Assembly (NCBI GenBank): GCA_023426545.1
Contig: JAFAAN010000037.1
Coordinates: 1 to 64,000 of the forward strand
DNA: 64,000 bases
Origin: Pseudomonadota bacterium
GTDB taxonomy: Bacteria; Myxococcota; Myxococcia; Myxococcales; Myxococcaceae
Direction of reading: 5' to 3'
In this document: piece by piece, positions 1-8,791 of the stretch
Layout of the letters: each line of letters begins with the position of its first letter
How positions within the stretch are numbered: the first letter of the stretch is position 1
Program-made: the position numbers and the translations under genes
Notes under the pieces: generated by a model
Databases searched by the model: none
What the model saw: only the letters and a program-made list of their open reading frames with translations
What the model was told of the DNA's origin: nothing

Positions 1-1721
1 AGCTGAGCCAGCCAGCGCGCCACTTCCTTCACGCCCCGGGCGAAGTCCTCGTCACGCGACTCCAGCGCGTGCGCCAGGGCCCGCCGCTCCAGCACCCGCA
101 CGGTGAAGGCCGCGCGGCGCACGCCCGCGTCCGCGTCGTCCAGGGCGCGCGCGACCAGGGGCTGGAGCTGCGCGTGGCCCAGCATCCCCCGCGCCGCGGC
201 GCGGACGAGCACCTCCACCTTGAGCGGGGCGGGCCCGCGCTCGAAGGCGGTGCGCAGCGCTTCCGCCCCGTCGCCCGGGAGCACCTGGGTGAGGGCGTCC
301 AGCGCCGCCAGGCCCACCGCGTCCCGCGCGTCCGCGAGCTGCCCGGCGATGAGGCCCGGCACCAGCGGCGAGGCGCCGCCCAGCGTCGCCAGCCGCTCCA
401 GGCCCAGCACGCGGATGTCGGCGTGCGTCGACTCCAGCGCCGCGCGCGGGGCGGACAGGGGCGACTCGGGCTCCAGCGCGACGAGCGCCTCCAGCGCGTC
501 CTTGCGGACGATGGGGTAGGCGTCGTTCAGGCACTCGCGCAGCTTGGGGCGGGCAGCGGTGCGGCCCTGGCGGGCCAGCTCGCGCACGGCGAGCCGCCGC
601 ACCTCCGGGTCCTTGTCCGAGGCGAGCACCTGGAAGAGGAAGTCCAGCGCCTCCGACTCCTCCAGCGCGGCGGCCTCGCGCACGGCGGCCTCACGGCGCG
701 GACGGCCCGCCTTGAGGGACTCCGTCAGCAGGTCGATGCCGTGCTGGGACGTGTCGTGGTCGCCCGCGGGCGCGCCATCCACCGAGAGGCCGAAGCGGTG
801 CGTGCGGCGGTCCTCTCCGCCCGCGAAGACGGAGCCCAGGGACGTCTTCGCCTGCCGCGGGTTGACGAGCGGGCAGAAGGCGAGCGCCTGCAGCGGCTTG
901 CCACCGCAGTCGAACGTGCGCGGCTTGCGGCGCACGTCCAGGCGCCAGACCTTGAGCTGGCCGTCGCTGCCCGCGGACCACACGCGGTCACCGGGCTCCT
1001 CCTCCCCCGGCTTGGCGGTGGGCGTGGGCGGGAAGAGCAGGGCGAGCACCGGGCCGGCATGGCCGCTGTCCTTGTCGCCGCGGACCTCGAACTCCACCGC
1101 GCCCACGAGGTACCAGATGCGCAGCTTGCCGTCGTCACCGGCGGACACCAGCCGCCCGTCGCGCGGGGTGAAGGCGAGCGCGCGCACCGCGCCCTCGTGG
1201 CCGGGCATGTCCCGCCGCGCGCCGGTGGCCACGGTGAAGACATGCACCACGCCGTCGTCACCCGCGCCGGCCGCGTAGGTGCCGGAGGGGTCCACGGCCA
1301 CGGCGCGCAGGGGCTGGGTGGACGCCGTCCACTCGTGCAGCTTGCGCGTGGACTCCCAATCCCAGACGCGGAGGGCGCCGTCCGCGCCCGCGCTGAGGAG
1401 GTGCTTGCCATCCGCGCTGGACGCGAGCGCGGTGACGCCGCCCGGGTGTACGCCGTGGAGCTGGAACTGCACCTGCCCGTCGGACAGCTCGCCGATGCGC
1501 ACGGTGCCGTCCGCGCCCGCGGCGGCCCACCGTCCGCCAGAGAGGGCGAGCGCGAGCACGGCGGAGGGCAGCTCGGTGCTCCACAGCACTTTGTGGGTGC
1601 CCGGCTCGAATGCGGTGAGGCGGCTGGTGGCGGAGGCGCGCGCGCCACCCACGAGCAGCACGCGCGCGTTGGCCGCGAGTGCACGAACCTTCTCGATGTT
1701 GCCGATGGCGAGTACGGGCAT
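1..1721 (-). CDS. WD40 and HEAT repeat protein (3' end outside window)
   Basis: The open frame starts at ATG 1721 and runs leftward off the window edge, so at least 573 codons are present and the C-terminus is missing. The N-terminal ~300 residues are WD40-like blades (repeated patterns such as SADGKHLLSAGADGALRVWD), predicted to fold as a beta-propeller. From about residue 310 the sequence becomes helical HEAT/PBS-lyase-like repeats (for example DKDPEVRRLAVRELARQG and DADAGVRRAAFTVRVLERRA). No catalytic motif or signal peptide is visible, so a cytoplasmic protein-binding scaffold is the likely role. It lies 85 bp downstream of the cupin gene on the same strand, in one apparent operon with the HEAT protein upstream. 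Propeller plus HEAT proteins occur next to MoxR/vWA systems in many bacteria, but neither MoxR nor vWA is visible here. Architecture is sure; function is unknown. Confidence 0.85.
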   Translation of the reverse strand, partial: MPVLAIGNIEKVRALAANARVLLVGGARASATSRLTAFEPGTHKVLWSTELPSAVLALALSGGRWAAAGADGTVRIGELSDGQVQFQLHGVHPGGVTALASSADGKHLLSAGADGALRVWDWESTRKLHEWTASTQPLRAVAVDPSGTYAAGAGDDGVVHVFTVATGARRDMPGHEGAVRALAFTPRDGRLVSAGDDGKLRIWYLVGAVEFEVRGDKDSGHAGPVLALLFPPTPTAKPGEEEPGDRVWSAGSDGQLKVWRLDVRRKPRTFDCGGKPLQALAFCPLVNPRQAKTSLGSVFAGGEDRRTHRFGLSVDGAPAGDHDTSQHGIDLLTESLKAGRPRREAAVREAAALEESEALDFLFQVLASDKDPEVRRLAVRELARQGRTAARPKLRECLNDAYPIVRKDALEALVALEPESPLSAPRAALESTHADIRVLGLERLATLGGASPLVPGLIAGQLADARDAVGLAALDALTQVLPGDGAEALRTAFERGPAPLKVEVLVRAAARGMLGHAQLQPLVARALDDADAGVRRAAFTVRVLERRALAHALESRDEDFARGVKEVARWLAQ

Positions 1722-1806
1722 CACGCTCCTCAGTGGCTGCCCTTCTTAGCACCGGCGCCCTCGATGCGAGAGCCCGCAGTGAGGCCGCGCGCGGACCCGC
1801 GAACCG

Positions 1807-2694
1807 TCAGCGCCCGTCGCCCCGGATTCCCGTGGACCGGAGGTAGAACCGGGCCGTCTGCGCGAGGAAGCGCAGGGGGAAGCCGGGCTCGGCGAGCTGA
1901 CGCTGGAGCTCGCTCCCCAGCTCCGCCATCAACGTCCGCAGCAGCGCGAGCTTGCCCGGGTCATCCAGCGTGGACGCGCGCCCCAGCGAGGGCAGCCGCC
2001 GCCGCCACACGGGGTTGCTGGCCAGCGCGGCCCGCACGCCGTCGAGGATGTCCAGCGGCGTGGGCGGCATCAACCCGATGGAGATGGAGAGGGCCTCCTC
2101 CGGCGCCCGGGCCATGTGCCAGTGCCCGCCCGGGATGTAGATGAAGTCCCCGGCGCCCAGGGTGTGCGTCTCCACGGGCGTCTTCTCCTGCGCGGCCAGG
2201 GCGCCGCTCGGCACGGACTCCGGCAGGGGCACGGGGTGGAGCGTGTTCTCCCGCAGCAGGTACTCCTTGCGGCCCACCGTCTGGAGGATGAAGACCTCCT
2301 CCGGGTCGCAGTGCCAGCCGAAGCCGTGGTGCCCCGCGGGCGTGCAGTAGATGTGCAGGTTGATGCGGCCGTGCAGCTCCGCGCTGAAGGCGCGCGCCAG
2401 CTGCGCCAGCTCCGGGTGGTGCTGGTCCGGCTGCCGCAGCGCGAGCGTGTAGCCCTGCGCGAACAGCTCCCGCGCCTGCCTCGCCGTCGTGGGCCTGCCT
2501 CCCGGGTAGGGCACGCCCTGGCGCGCGAGCAGCATGTCGCACGCCGTCTCCTCGACGAGGAAGTCGAGGGTGTCCCACGTCCCCAGGCGCTGGAGGCGCG
2601 CGGCGGCGGAGGCCCCGGTGAAGGGACGCCGCAGGTAGTGCTCCTGGAGGAAGCGCTCCCGCGGAAAACCATTCAGCAGTTCATCGAGCAGCAT
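1807..2694 (-). CDS. JmjC/cupin_4-type Fe(II)/2-oxoglutarate oxygenase
   Basis: This 295-aa protein has the double-stranded beta-helix signature of JmjC/cupin_4 oxygenases: a metal-binding HxD (H128-C-D130 in the stretch GWHCDPEEVFILQTVGRKEY), a lysine 13 residues later that could bind 2-oxoglutarate (K143), and a distal histidine in GDFIYIPGGHWHM (H191 or H193). Characterised relatives hydroxylate protein side chains such as ribosomal His or Arg; the substrate here cannot be told. ATG 2694 begins 7 nt after the stop of the 906-aa HEAT protein, so the two are almost certainly co-transcribed and may be translationally coupled. The WD40/HEAT gene follows. The context suggests that one of the two repeat proteins is the substrate or the adaptor. 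A non-enzymatic cupin is possible but the intact triad argues against it. Confidence 0.8.
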   Translation of the reverse strand: MLLDELLNGFPRERFLQEHYLRRPFTGASAAARLQRLGTWDTLDFLVEETACDMLLARQGVPYPGGRPTTARQARELFAQGYTLALRQPDQHHPELAQLARAFSAELHGRINLHIYCTPAGHHGFGWHCDPEEVFILQTVGRKEYLLRENTLHPVPLPESVPSGALAAQEKTPVETHTLGAGDFIYIPGGHWHMARAPEEALSISIGLMPPTPLDILDGVRAALASNPVWRRRLPSLGRASTLDDPGKLALLRTLMAELGSELQRQLAEPGFPLRFLAQTARFYLRSTGIRGDGR

Positions 2695-2701
2695 GGCGTG
2701 T

Positions 2702-5422
2702 TCAATACATACCCGGGTGCGCGGCCCGCAGCTGCACCAATGAGGCGAGGCAGCTCTGCCACTCTCCCTTGGCCAGGGAGCCGGTGAACTCCTCCAGCAC
2801 CGGCGCCACTACGCGGGCGAAGGCCGCGTCGTCCAGGCCCAGGTCGCGCACCAGCTCGATGACGCGGCGCTTGGCCACGCTGGCCGACAGGCGCTTCTGC
2901 ACCTCACCCTCGCGGGCCTCCCGGGCGCGGCCCGGCGGCAGGCCGAAGAGCATCTTCCGCAGGAAGACGCGCAGCGCGTCCACGTCGGCGAAGCGCTCGG
3001 TGCCGCCCGGTGCTGGCGCCTCCCCGGCGCCCGCCGGCTTCCAGCCCTCCGGCAGGTGCGTGGGGCGGTGCTTCTCCCAGAGGAGGCGCACGGCGAACAG
3101 GCCCACCTCGCGGTCCGCGCTCTGCATCAGCCACGCGAGCCGCTCGGCGCCGCCCAGCCGCGCGTAGTGCCGGCGGATGAGCTCCACCGCGACCTCGCGC
3201 GTGCCGCGGCGGGAGCTCTCCGTGAGGGAGAACACCTTCACCGGGTCCAGCTCCTCGGGCTGGAGCGTGTGCCGCGCGTCCGCGCCGTCCTCGCCCGCGC
3301 GCAACAGGGCGTCATAGGCCAGGTTGCGGACCTCCTTCGCCTCCGCGTCCGCCAGCTCGTACACGCGCGTGTGCCAGCCCCAGGCGCGCAGCTCCGCGCG
3401 GGCGATGGCCAGGGCGAAGCGGCGCACGTCGTCGCGCGCGTCCGTCAGCGCGGGCCACAGCCGCTCGGCCGTGTACGCCTTGCGCGGCGCGCGGGCCTTC
3501 AGGTTGTAGGACTTCGACTCCGGCTGCTCCGGGCCGATGACGGGGTGGTGGCAGCGCAGGTACGTCTGCGCGAAGGCGCGCACCGGCGCCGGCTGCTTCG
3601 CGCCCAGGGCCAGCTCGAAGAGGCGCTCCAGGCCCGCGTCCGCGTCGCCCGCGTCGCTGAAGTCCGCGGGGGCCACGTTCTCCAGCAGGTAGCGGTGCGC
3701 GAAGCCGTGCAGCTCCGGGTCGGCGCGGCGGGCCAGCGCCAGCAGCCAGGGCACGGTGAGCTGGCGCGCGGTGAACAGCTTGCGGTTGCCCAGCAGGGCC
3801 AGCGCCACGCGCCGGTACTTCGCGCTGAAGACGCGCGCCTTCACCTGCTCCACGTCCAGCCCGGGCAGGCTGTCGGCGCGCATGAGCGCCTGTGTCGCCG
3901 GGATGCCGAGGCGGGGATGGGCGGCCTTCTCCAGCAGCCACTCCGGACCGATGGCCGCGGCCGGGTAGGCCGACAGCGCCCGCATCGCCAGGTTCTCCAC
4001 GGGCTGGGGCTTCTTCTGGAGCCGGGGGTCGTCCAGCAGCGCCTTCCAGAAGTCCGCGGGCAGCTCGGTGGCGCCGTACTTCGAGGCGATGAAGCCCTTC
4101 ACCCAGTTGAGCTGCTCGGGCGTGCCCAGGTACATGTCGCGCAGGAAGTCCGCGGACAGCTCCGCGCGGTCGAAGGACTGCGCCAGCGCGGCGGTGGCGA
4201 AGGACGCGGTGGGCTTGTACGACAGCAGCCGCCCCAGCAGCGCCACGCCCAGCTCGCGCGGGTTGTGTTTCTCCAGCGTGGCCGCGGCGAAGGCCTTCAC
4301 GTCCGGCGCGCCCTGGGCCACCAGCTCCGCCAGCCGCTCCGCCGGCAGGTCCTGCGCCTGGGCGCGGGCGTACTCGATGGCGTAGGTGCGCGCCCGGGCG
4401 CTGGGGGACAGGAGCAGCGCCAGCACCGCCTCATGCAGTCCCAGCTCGCGCAGCCGGCCCTGGTGGAACTCGGGCGAGCCCTGGAGCGTCTCCACCAGGA
4501 AGTCGTGCGCGCTGCCCAGCGGACGGCGGGCGAGCCGGTCCAGCCACGCGGGCGTCACCTTGCGCAGCACCTCCGGGAAGTCCTTGCGCAGGCCCTGGAT
4601 GGCGAAGCTGGCGGCGGGGTCTGACTCGCAGAGGTCCAGCAGGCGCATCAGCGCGTCCGGCGAGCGCTTCCACGCGTCCGGGTAGGCGCGGTGCTTCACC
4701 ATGTCCGCAGGGGGCTGCATGGCGAAGGTGTCCTGCGAGTAGTGGCCGTTGCCGTGCGCCCAGACGTGGTGGGCCACCCAGACGGTGTACCAGGAGGTGT
4801 CCGGCGCGTAGTGGCGGAGCACCTCCACCGCGAACTGCGGGTAGAGCTCCGGCGCGGCGGCGCCCAGGTGGCGCAGGTAGCGCCACGCGCGGCGGCGCAG
4901 GTAGGTGAGGGTGCCGCCGGAGACCTCGCGGCTGGCGCTGGCGCGGTGGCGCTCCACGTCGAAGCGCCAGGCGAGCACGCCGAACAGCTCCGCGTCGTGG
5001 TTCGCCTCGGCCAGCTTGTAGATGCGCTTGAGGCCACCCCACAGGCCAAAGCGCAGGTCCGCGCGGCGCGCGATGTCCATCAGCGCCGCGCGCGAGGCCT
5101 GGGTGCCGCGCTGATAGAGGGCCACCAGCAGGTCCGCCAGCGCCAGCCGCGCCGGGCGGGGCACGTCCTGCTGCGCGAGGTAGCGCTGCCAGGCCTCGGA
5201 GGAGGCCTTCCGCCGTCCGTCCGAGTCGTAGTGGGCCCGGGCCTGGGCGAGCGTCCGGAGGAGCGACTCGAAGGCGAAGGCATCCTTCGGCAGCGGCTTC
5301 TCCGGCGGCGGCTCGGGCTGGTCGAGTAGGGCGAGGACGGCGTCCAGCAGGTCGGGGGACTCGGCGCGGACCAGCCGCTCCAGGTCTGCCGCGCTCAGCG
5401 CTTCGCTCGTGGACGTGGACAT
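2702..5422 (-). CDS. 906-aa HEAT-like alpha-helical repeat protein
   Basis: A long, almost entirely helical protein with no signal peptide, membrane segment or enzymatic motif. Helical pairs with HEAT character are clearest at about residues 340-480 (for example TYAIEYARAQAQDLPAERLA) and 640-800, where Arg/Asp-rich turns such as TDARDDVRRFALAIARAELR recur. The first 150 residues carry an acidic/proline segment (LLDQPEPPPEKPLPKD). ATG 5422 has no strong ribosome-binding site but lies 18 nt after the stop codon of a gene-end remnant (5441-5488), which suggests that the gene was once internal in a longer operon. It is followed 7 nt later by the cupin oxygenase and then by the WD40/HEAT gene. I do not recognise a named family with certainty. 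Role as a scaffold in a three-protein complex is inferred from the operon only. Confidence 0.75.
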   Translation of the reverse strand: MSTSTSEALSAADLERLVRAESPDLLDAVLALLDQPEPPPEKPLPKDAFAFESLLRTLAQARAHYDSDGRRKASSEAWQRYLAQQDVPRPARLALADLLVALYQRGTQASRAALMDIARRADLRFGLWGGLKRIYKLAEANHDAELFGVLAWRFDVERHRASASREVSGGTLTYLRRRAWRYLRHLGAAAPELYPQFAVEVLRHYAPDTSWYTVWVAHHVWAHGNGHYSQDTFAMQPPADMVKHRAYPDAWKRSPDALMRLLDLCESDPAASFAIQGLRKDFPEVLRKVTPAWLDRLARRPLGSAHDFLVETLQGSPEFHQGRLRELGLHEAVLALLLSPSARARTYAIEYARAQAQDLPAERLAELVAQGAPDVKAFAAATLEKHNPRELGVALLGRLLSYKPTASFATAALAQSFDRAELSADFLRDMYLGTPEQLNWVKGFIASKYGATELPADFWKALLDDPRLQKKPQPVENLAMRALSAYPAAAIGPEWLLEKAAHPRLGIPATQALMRADSLPGLDVEQVKARVFSAKYRRVALALLGNRKLFTARQLTVPWLLALARRADPELHGFAHRYLLENVAPADFSDAGDADAGLERLFELALGAKQPAPVRAFAQTYLRCHHPVIGPEQPESKSYNLKARAPRKAYTAERLWPALTDARDDVRRFALAIARAELRAWGWHTRVYELADAEAKEVRNLAYDALLRAGEDGADARHTLQPEELDPVKVFSLTESSRRGTREVAVELIRRHYARLGGAERLAWLMQSADREVGLFAVRLLWEKHRPTHLPEGWKPAGAGEAPAPGGTERFADVDALRVFLRKMLFGLPPGRAREAREGEVQKRLSASVAKRRVIELVRDLGLDDAAFARVVAPVLEEFTGSLAKGEWQSCLASLVQLRAAHPGMY

Positions 5423-5440
5423 GTCGCGGGATCTACCACG

Positions 5441-5488
5441 CTACTTCTTCCGGGACATCAGCGCGTCGAACAGGTCCAGCCGGGGGGC
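5441..5488 (-). pseudogene. C-terminal remnant of a lost gene (15 codons)
   Basis: Immediately after the TGA of the 1060-aa exported protein the same frame stays open for 15 codons and ends at TAG 5443-5441. The residues (RLDLFDALMSRKK at the end) look like a natural protein C-terminus, and the stop stands 18 nt before the ATG of the HEAT protein, which is normal intra-operon spacing. The simplest reading is that the upstream neighbour of the HEAT/cupin/WD40 operon was cut off when the 5.5-12 kb block came to lie here. It could also be chance. Confidence 0.4.
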
Positions 5489-8400
5489 TCAGGGGCCGGG
5501 TCGGAGCACGACGTGGATGTCCCGCGTGAGCGTCGCCCCGTCCGTCACGGTCAGCTCCTCCCAGTAGACTTGGAGTGGCTCATCCCATCGGCCCGGCTTG
5601 ACGATGACGATGAACGTGTAGCGCCCGGCAGGGACCTGCTCGTACACCAGGCTCAGCCGGTTGTCCTGGGGGGGGCCGAAGAGCCGCTCGGAATACGCTC
5701 GCATCCGGAGCTCCAATGTCGACGTGGTGGGCGGCACGGAGCCTGGAATCAGCTCGAGGAAGTAGACGTCTTCTTCCTGGAGCCCCGGGGGCAGCCGGAC
5801 GCTGAGCCGCACCGTGGCGCTTCCGGGGGACTCGCGAACGGCCAGCGTCACCCGGCCCATGGGAGGAAGCTGGACGCGCTGGGCCAGGAACGTCACCGGG
5901 CGACCTTCCAGGGTCCTCGCCTTCGCGACATTCAACATGTAGGTGCCACCCGGCACCCCGTGGGCGCGGAACGTCCCCGCCGCTTCCTCGACGGACACGG
6001 GAGTGGGGTCGGGGTCAACGTCATCGACGGGCACGAGCCAGACGGTGGCCTCGACGGGCTGACCGTCGCGGTCCGTCATCGTGCCCTCCACGTGGGCGCC
6101 TGGGTACAGCCGCAGCTCCAGGTCCATATCGCCGGTGCCCACCTGTCGCCGCGACTCGGGATGGGAGCCATCCAGGGTGCGAACGAGGAGGTCCAGCGGG
6201 CGGTCCTCCACCGGCGGCAGGTGGAAGGTGCCATCCGGGCCGGTGTGGCCCGCCACCAGGGGGAGGTCGAGTCCCGCCAGCCTGCCCTGACCCGGCAGGT
6301 GGGCCTCCACAAAGGCCCCTTTGATGGGTTGCAAGGTCTCCGCGTCCAGCACGCGCCCTCGAATCTGGCGGCCCGCTTCCATCCGCACCGTGCCCAGGTC
6401 CACCTCCTCGCCGGGGGATACATCGAGCTCTCGCGTGGTGTGATTGAGGCCGGGGACCGCGAACTCCAGCCTCATGCCCCAGGGCACGCGCGCTGAAATC
6501 CGGAAGGCGCCCTCGGGGTTCCGGACCTCCTGCCCGTTGATGAAGAAGTGGGGGATGGGCGTGCCGTTGCTCCGCACCAGCCGCCCGCGGACACGGCCCA
6601 TGCTGCGCAGCTCCAGCCGCACGTCCTCGTCCCCGGCCATGGCGCGGACCGCGGGTGAACTGTCGCCCGGGAACTGCTTCTTGGCGGACTCGAAGTCATA
6701 GCCCTCTTTTCGGGCCCGCAGCTCGCATGCGCCCTTGGGCATGTGGTGAAGCGTGAAGCGTCCATCCGGGCCGGAGGACACGGTTCCTCTCAGGGCGTAG
6801 GCGCGCTCTCCCTGAAGCGGGTTCCCCTCCACCTCTGCATCGGCCACTGGACGGCCGCGTTCGTCCACCACGATGCCGGACACCGGCAGCCCCGTGTACA
6901 GGCGTAGGGACGCGTCCACCGTCTCCGTGCCTTGCACGGTCACGGTGCGCGACGCGCGTTGCGGGATTCCGCCGACGTCCACCTCCGCGTGCAGGGTGTA
7001 GGTACCCGGTGGGAGGCCGCCGAACAGGAACCGGCCCGAGTCGTCGCTCCGGTCGTCCTGCGTGGGGTGCTGGCCATTGGAGGTCAGCGAGAGTTCGATG
7101 TGGTGGAGGGGGACGTCGTCGGTGTTCGTGAGGGTGCCCTCCACCTGGGCCGCCGCGCGCAGCACCACGCGCACGTCCAGCGCGGGAGCTTCGACGGGCA
7201 CCTTCGCGGTCAGGTGGCGCTCGCTGATGAAAATCAGGGTGGCGGACATGGGCCGAGGGAATTCGAGGTCGAAGTGGCCCTGGGCGTCCGTTACCGGGGC
7301 GCCCGCGCGGGTGTACTCTTCCCCATTCGAAGCCACTACCACCTTGGCGCCCTGCACGGGGCGGCCGTCGGCATCGGTGACGGTGCCTTGCACGACATGC
7401 GCGCGCTGCAGGATGAACTCCAGGGGCGGAGTGGAGTGGGAGAGGGTGACGTCCAGCAGCTGTTTCCTCTGGTAGCCCCTGGCGACCGCGGTGAACACGT
7501 AGTGCTGGAGCCGCAGGGGCCCGAGTCGGAACCGGCCATCCGCCTCCGTGGTGGCGACGACGGGCGCCAGTCCCAGCTCGCCCGGGGCGCTCACCTCGGC
7601 ACCTGCGATGGGACGTCCGGATTCGTCGCGTACGACGCCCTCCACGACGACGAGCGTGCCCAGATGGATGGTGGGCTCCACTGCCCTGCCTTCCTCCGTC
7701 AGCGTCACGTTCGCGAAGCCATGGCGGCCGAGGTGCTCCGCCCGCACCTCGTAGTCGCCGGGGGAGAGGTGTTCGAAGCTGAAGCGGCCCTCCTGGTCCG
7801 TGGTGGTGACCTTTGAGCTGTGCACGAGGTGCACCTCGGCGCCCGCGACGAGGCTCCCCTCGGAGAGCACGCGCCCGGAGAACCCTCGGGAGGGATGGAG
7901 GGTGATGACGGTGAACGCGTCGTCCAGGTTCCGGCGGTACTCGGGCAGCAGGTCCGGAGCGAAGGCGACGGCGCTGTAGTCCCCCTTGGGCAGCGGGCCG
8001 AAGGTGAAGCGGCCTTCCGTGTCCGTGGTGGCCTCGAAGAAGCGCGAGTGCGCCTGGTGGAAGAGCGTCACGCGCGCGCCAGCCAGGCCCGCTCCGGATT
8101 CGTCGATGACCCGTCCCGGGAAGATGCGGCTGGCTTCCAGGCGAAGCTCCACGCCGTCCTCGCCGGCGCGGACGTCTGGCGCCATCGCGGCATCGTGGTC
8201 ACCGAAGGCCCACAGCGTCACGGCGCCCTCGGGCAGCGCGTCCAGTTGGAAGGTACCGTCTTCCGAGGTGAGCGCCTGGGCGAGCACGGGCGTGCCGCCG
8301 TGGCCTGCCTCGACCAGCCCCTTCACGTGGTCCTCCGACTCTCCCTCGCAGTCGCCCGATGACAACGGAACGTCCGGACCTCGGGTGTCACAGGGAAGCG

Positions 8401-8671
8401 CGGACAGGGACTCGCCGGGCATGGCGAGCGTGGCGGAGACCCGGATGCCCGCGGCGGGGCGGCGGTGCGCGTCGAGCACGCGGCCACGAATCGCATGGCT
8501 GCCGCTCGGCGGTGGGGTAGGGGCGCCGAGAGGCTGGCGCGTCCGTGAGGCCGTTCGCGAGGCCGCCTCGGGAGCCGATGCGGACGTGCCTACCTGGGAG
8601 TGGATGAGCACCACGGCCAGCACCAGCGCCAGCGCGCCGAGCGCCCCCCTCACCACTGACTGCTTGCGCAT
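5489..8671 (-). CDS. Exported carboxypeptidase-regulatory-repeat protein (copy 1)
   Basis: 1060 aa. It begins with a signal peptide or membrane anchor (MRKQ, then a hydrophobic stretch ending near residue 28) and continues as about a dozen tandem carboxypeptidase-regulatory-like (Ig-like beta-sandwich) modules. Each follows a pattern like G-V-D-GRPV-GA-V followed by TDADGRF-F-LPPG-Y. A variable segment with two Cys (CDTRGPDVPLSSGDCEG, about residues 90-107) is shared with the paralogue downstream in coordinates. ATG 8671 is preceded by GGGGGAC. Such proteins are abundant in myxobacteria and are probably surface or periplasmic adhesion/structural proteins; no enzyme domain is visible. The gene is a tandem duplicate of 8792-11956, with recognisable homology over the whole length and in the upstream region. 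Confidence 0.9.
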   Translation of the reverse strand: MRKQSVVRGALGALALVLAVVLIHSQVGTSASAPEAASRTASRTRQPLGAPTPPPSGSHAIRGRVLDAHRRPAAGIRVSATLAMPGESLSALPCDTRGPDVPLSSGDCEGESEDHVKGLVEAGHGGTPVLAQALTSEDGTFQLDALPEGAVTLWAFGDHDAAMAPDVRAGEDGVELRLEASRIFPGRVIDESGAGLAGARVTLFHQAHSRFFEATTDTEGRFTFGPLPKGDYSAVAFAPDLLPEYRRNLDDAFTVITLHPSRGFSGRVLSEGSLVAGAEVHLVHSSKVTTTDQEGRFSFEHLSPGDYEVRAEHLGRHGFANVTLTEEGRAVEPTIHLGTLVVVEGVVRDESGRPIAGAEVSAPGELGLAPVVATTEADGRFRLGPLRLQHYVFTAVARGYQRKQLLDVTLSHSTPPLEFILQRAHVVQGTVTDADGRPVQGAKVVVASNGEEYTRAGAPVTDAQGHFDLEFPRPMSATLIFISERHLTAKVPVEAPALDVRVVLRAAAQVEGTLTNTDDVPLHHIELSLTSNGQHPTQDDRSDDSGRFLFGGLPPGTYTLHAEVDVGGIPQRASRTVTVQGTETVDASLRLYTGLPVSGIVVDERGRPVADAEVEGNPLQGERAYALRGTVSSGPDGRFTLHHMPKGACELRARKEGYDFESAKKQFPGDSSPAVRAMAGDEDVRLELRSMGRVRGRLVRSNGTPIPHFFINGQEVRNPEGAFRISARVPWGMRLEFAVPGLNHTTRELDVSPGEEVDLGTVRMEAGRQIRGRVLDAETLQPIKGAFVEAHLPGQGRLAGLDLPLVAGHTGPDGTFHLPPVEDRPLDLLVRTLDGSHPESRRQVGTGDMDLELRLYPGAHVEGTMTDRDGQPVEATVWLVPVDDVDPDPTPVSVEEAAGTFRAHGVPGGTYMLNVAKARTLEGRPVTFLAQRVQLPPMGRVTLAVRESPGSATVRLSVRLPPGLQEEDVYFLELIPGSVPPTTSTLELRMRAYSERLFGPPQDNRLSLVYEQVPAGRYTFIVIVKPGRWDEPLQVYWEELTVTDGATLTRDIHVVLRPGP

Positions 8672-8735
8672 CGTGTCGTGTCCCCCAGGAGGGCTCGGCC
8701 TCGAACCCGGTGCTCATCATGACCTGGGGCTTTGG
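8672..8735 (-). promoter_or_regulatory. Duplicated upstream region of copy 1
   Basis: The bases directly upstream of copy 1 match those upstream of copy 2 (11957-12020). Shared are a GTCCCCC block, the segment TCGAACCCGGTG and a following CATC-TGGCCTGGG-like stretch. The shared leader, including the GGGGGAC ribosome-binding site read on the minus strand, indicates that promoter and gene were duplicated together. I see no clear -10/-35 pair. Confidence 0.5.
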
Positions 8736-8791
8736 ACTGGCGAAAGGGGCGGGCGCACTGGGGACGGCGGGACTCGGCACCGGGTCGTTCC

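Noticed and set aside
69..2144. Long plus-strand open frame (691 codons) and similar long frames over the HEAT, yhaN, kdp and asmA regions, e.g. 24040-26622, 37515-40100, 42465-45125 and 59082-61718
   Set aside because: They lie antisense or out of frame to genes with clear domains, and their translations are Arg/Ala/Gly/Pro/His-rich without motifs, as expected for GC-rich shadow frames.
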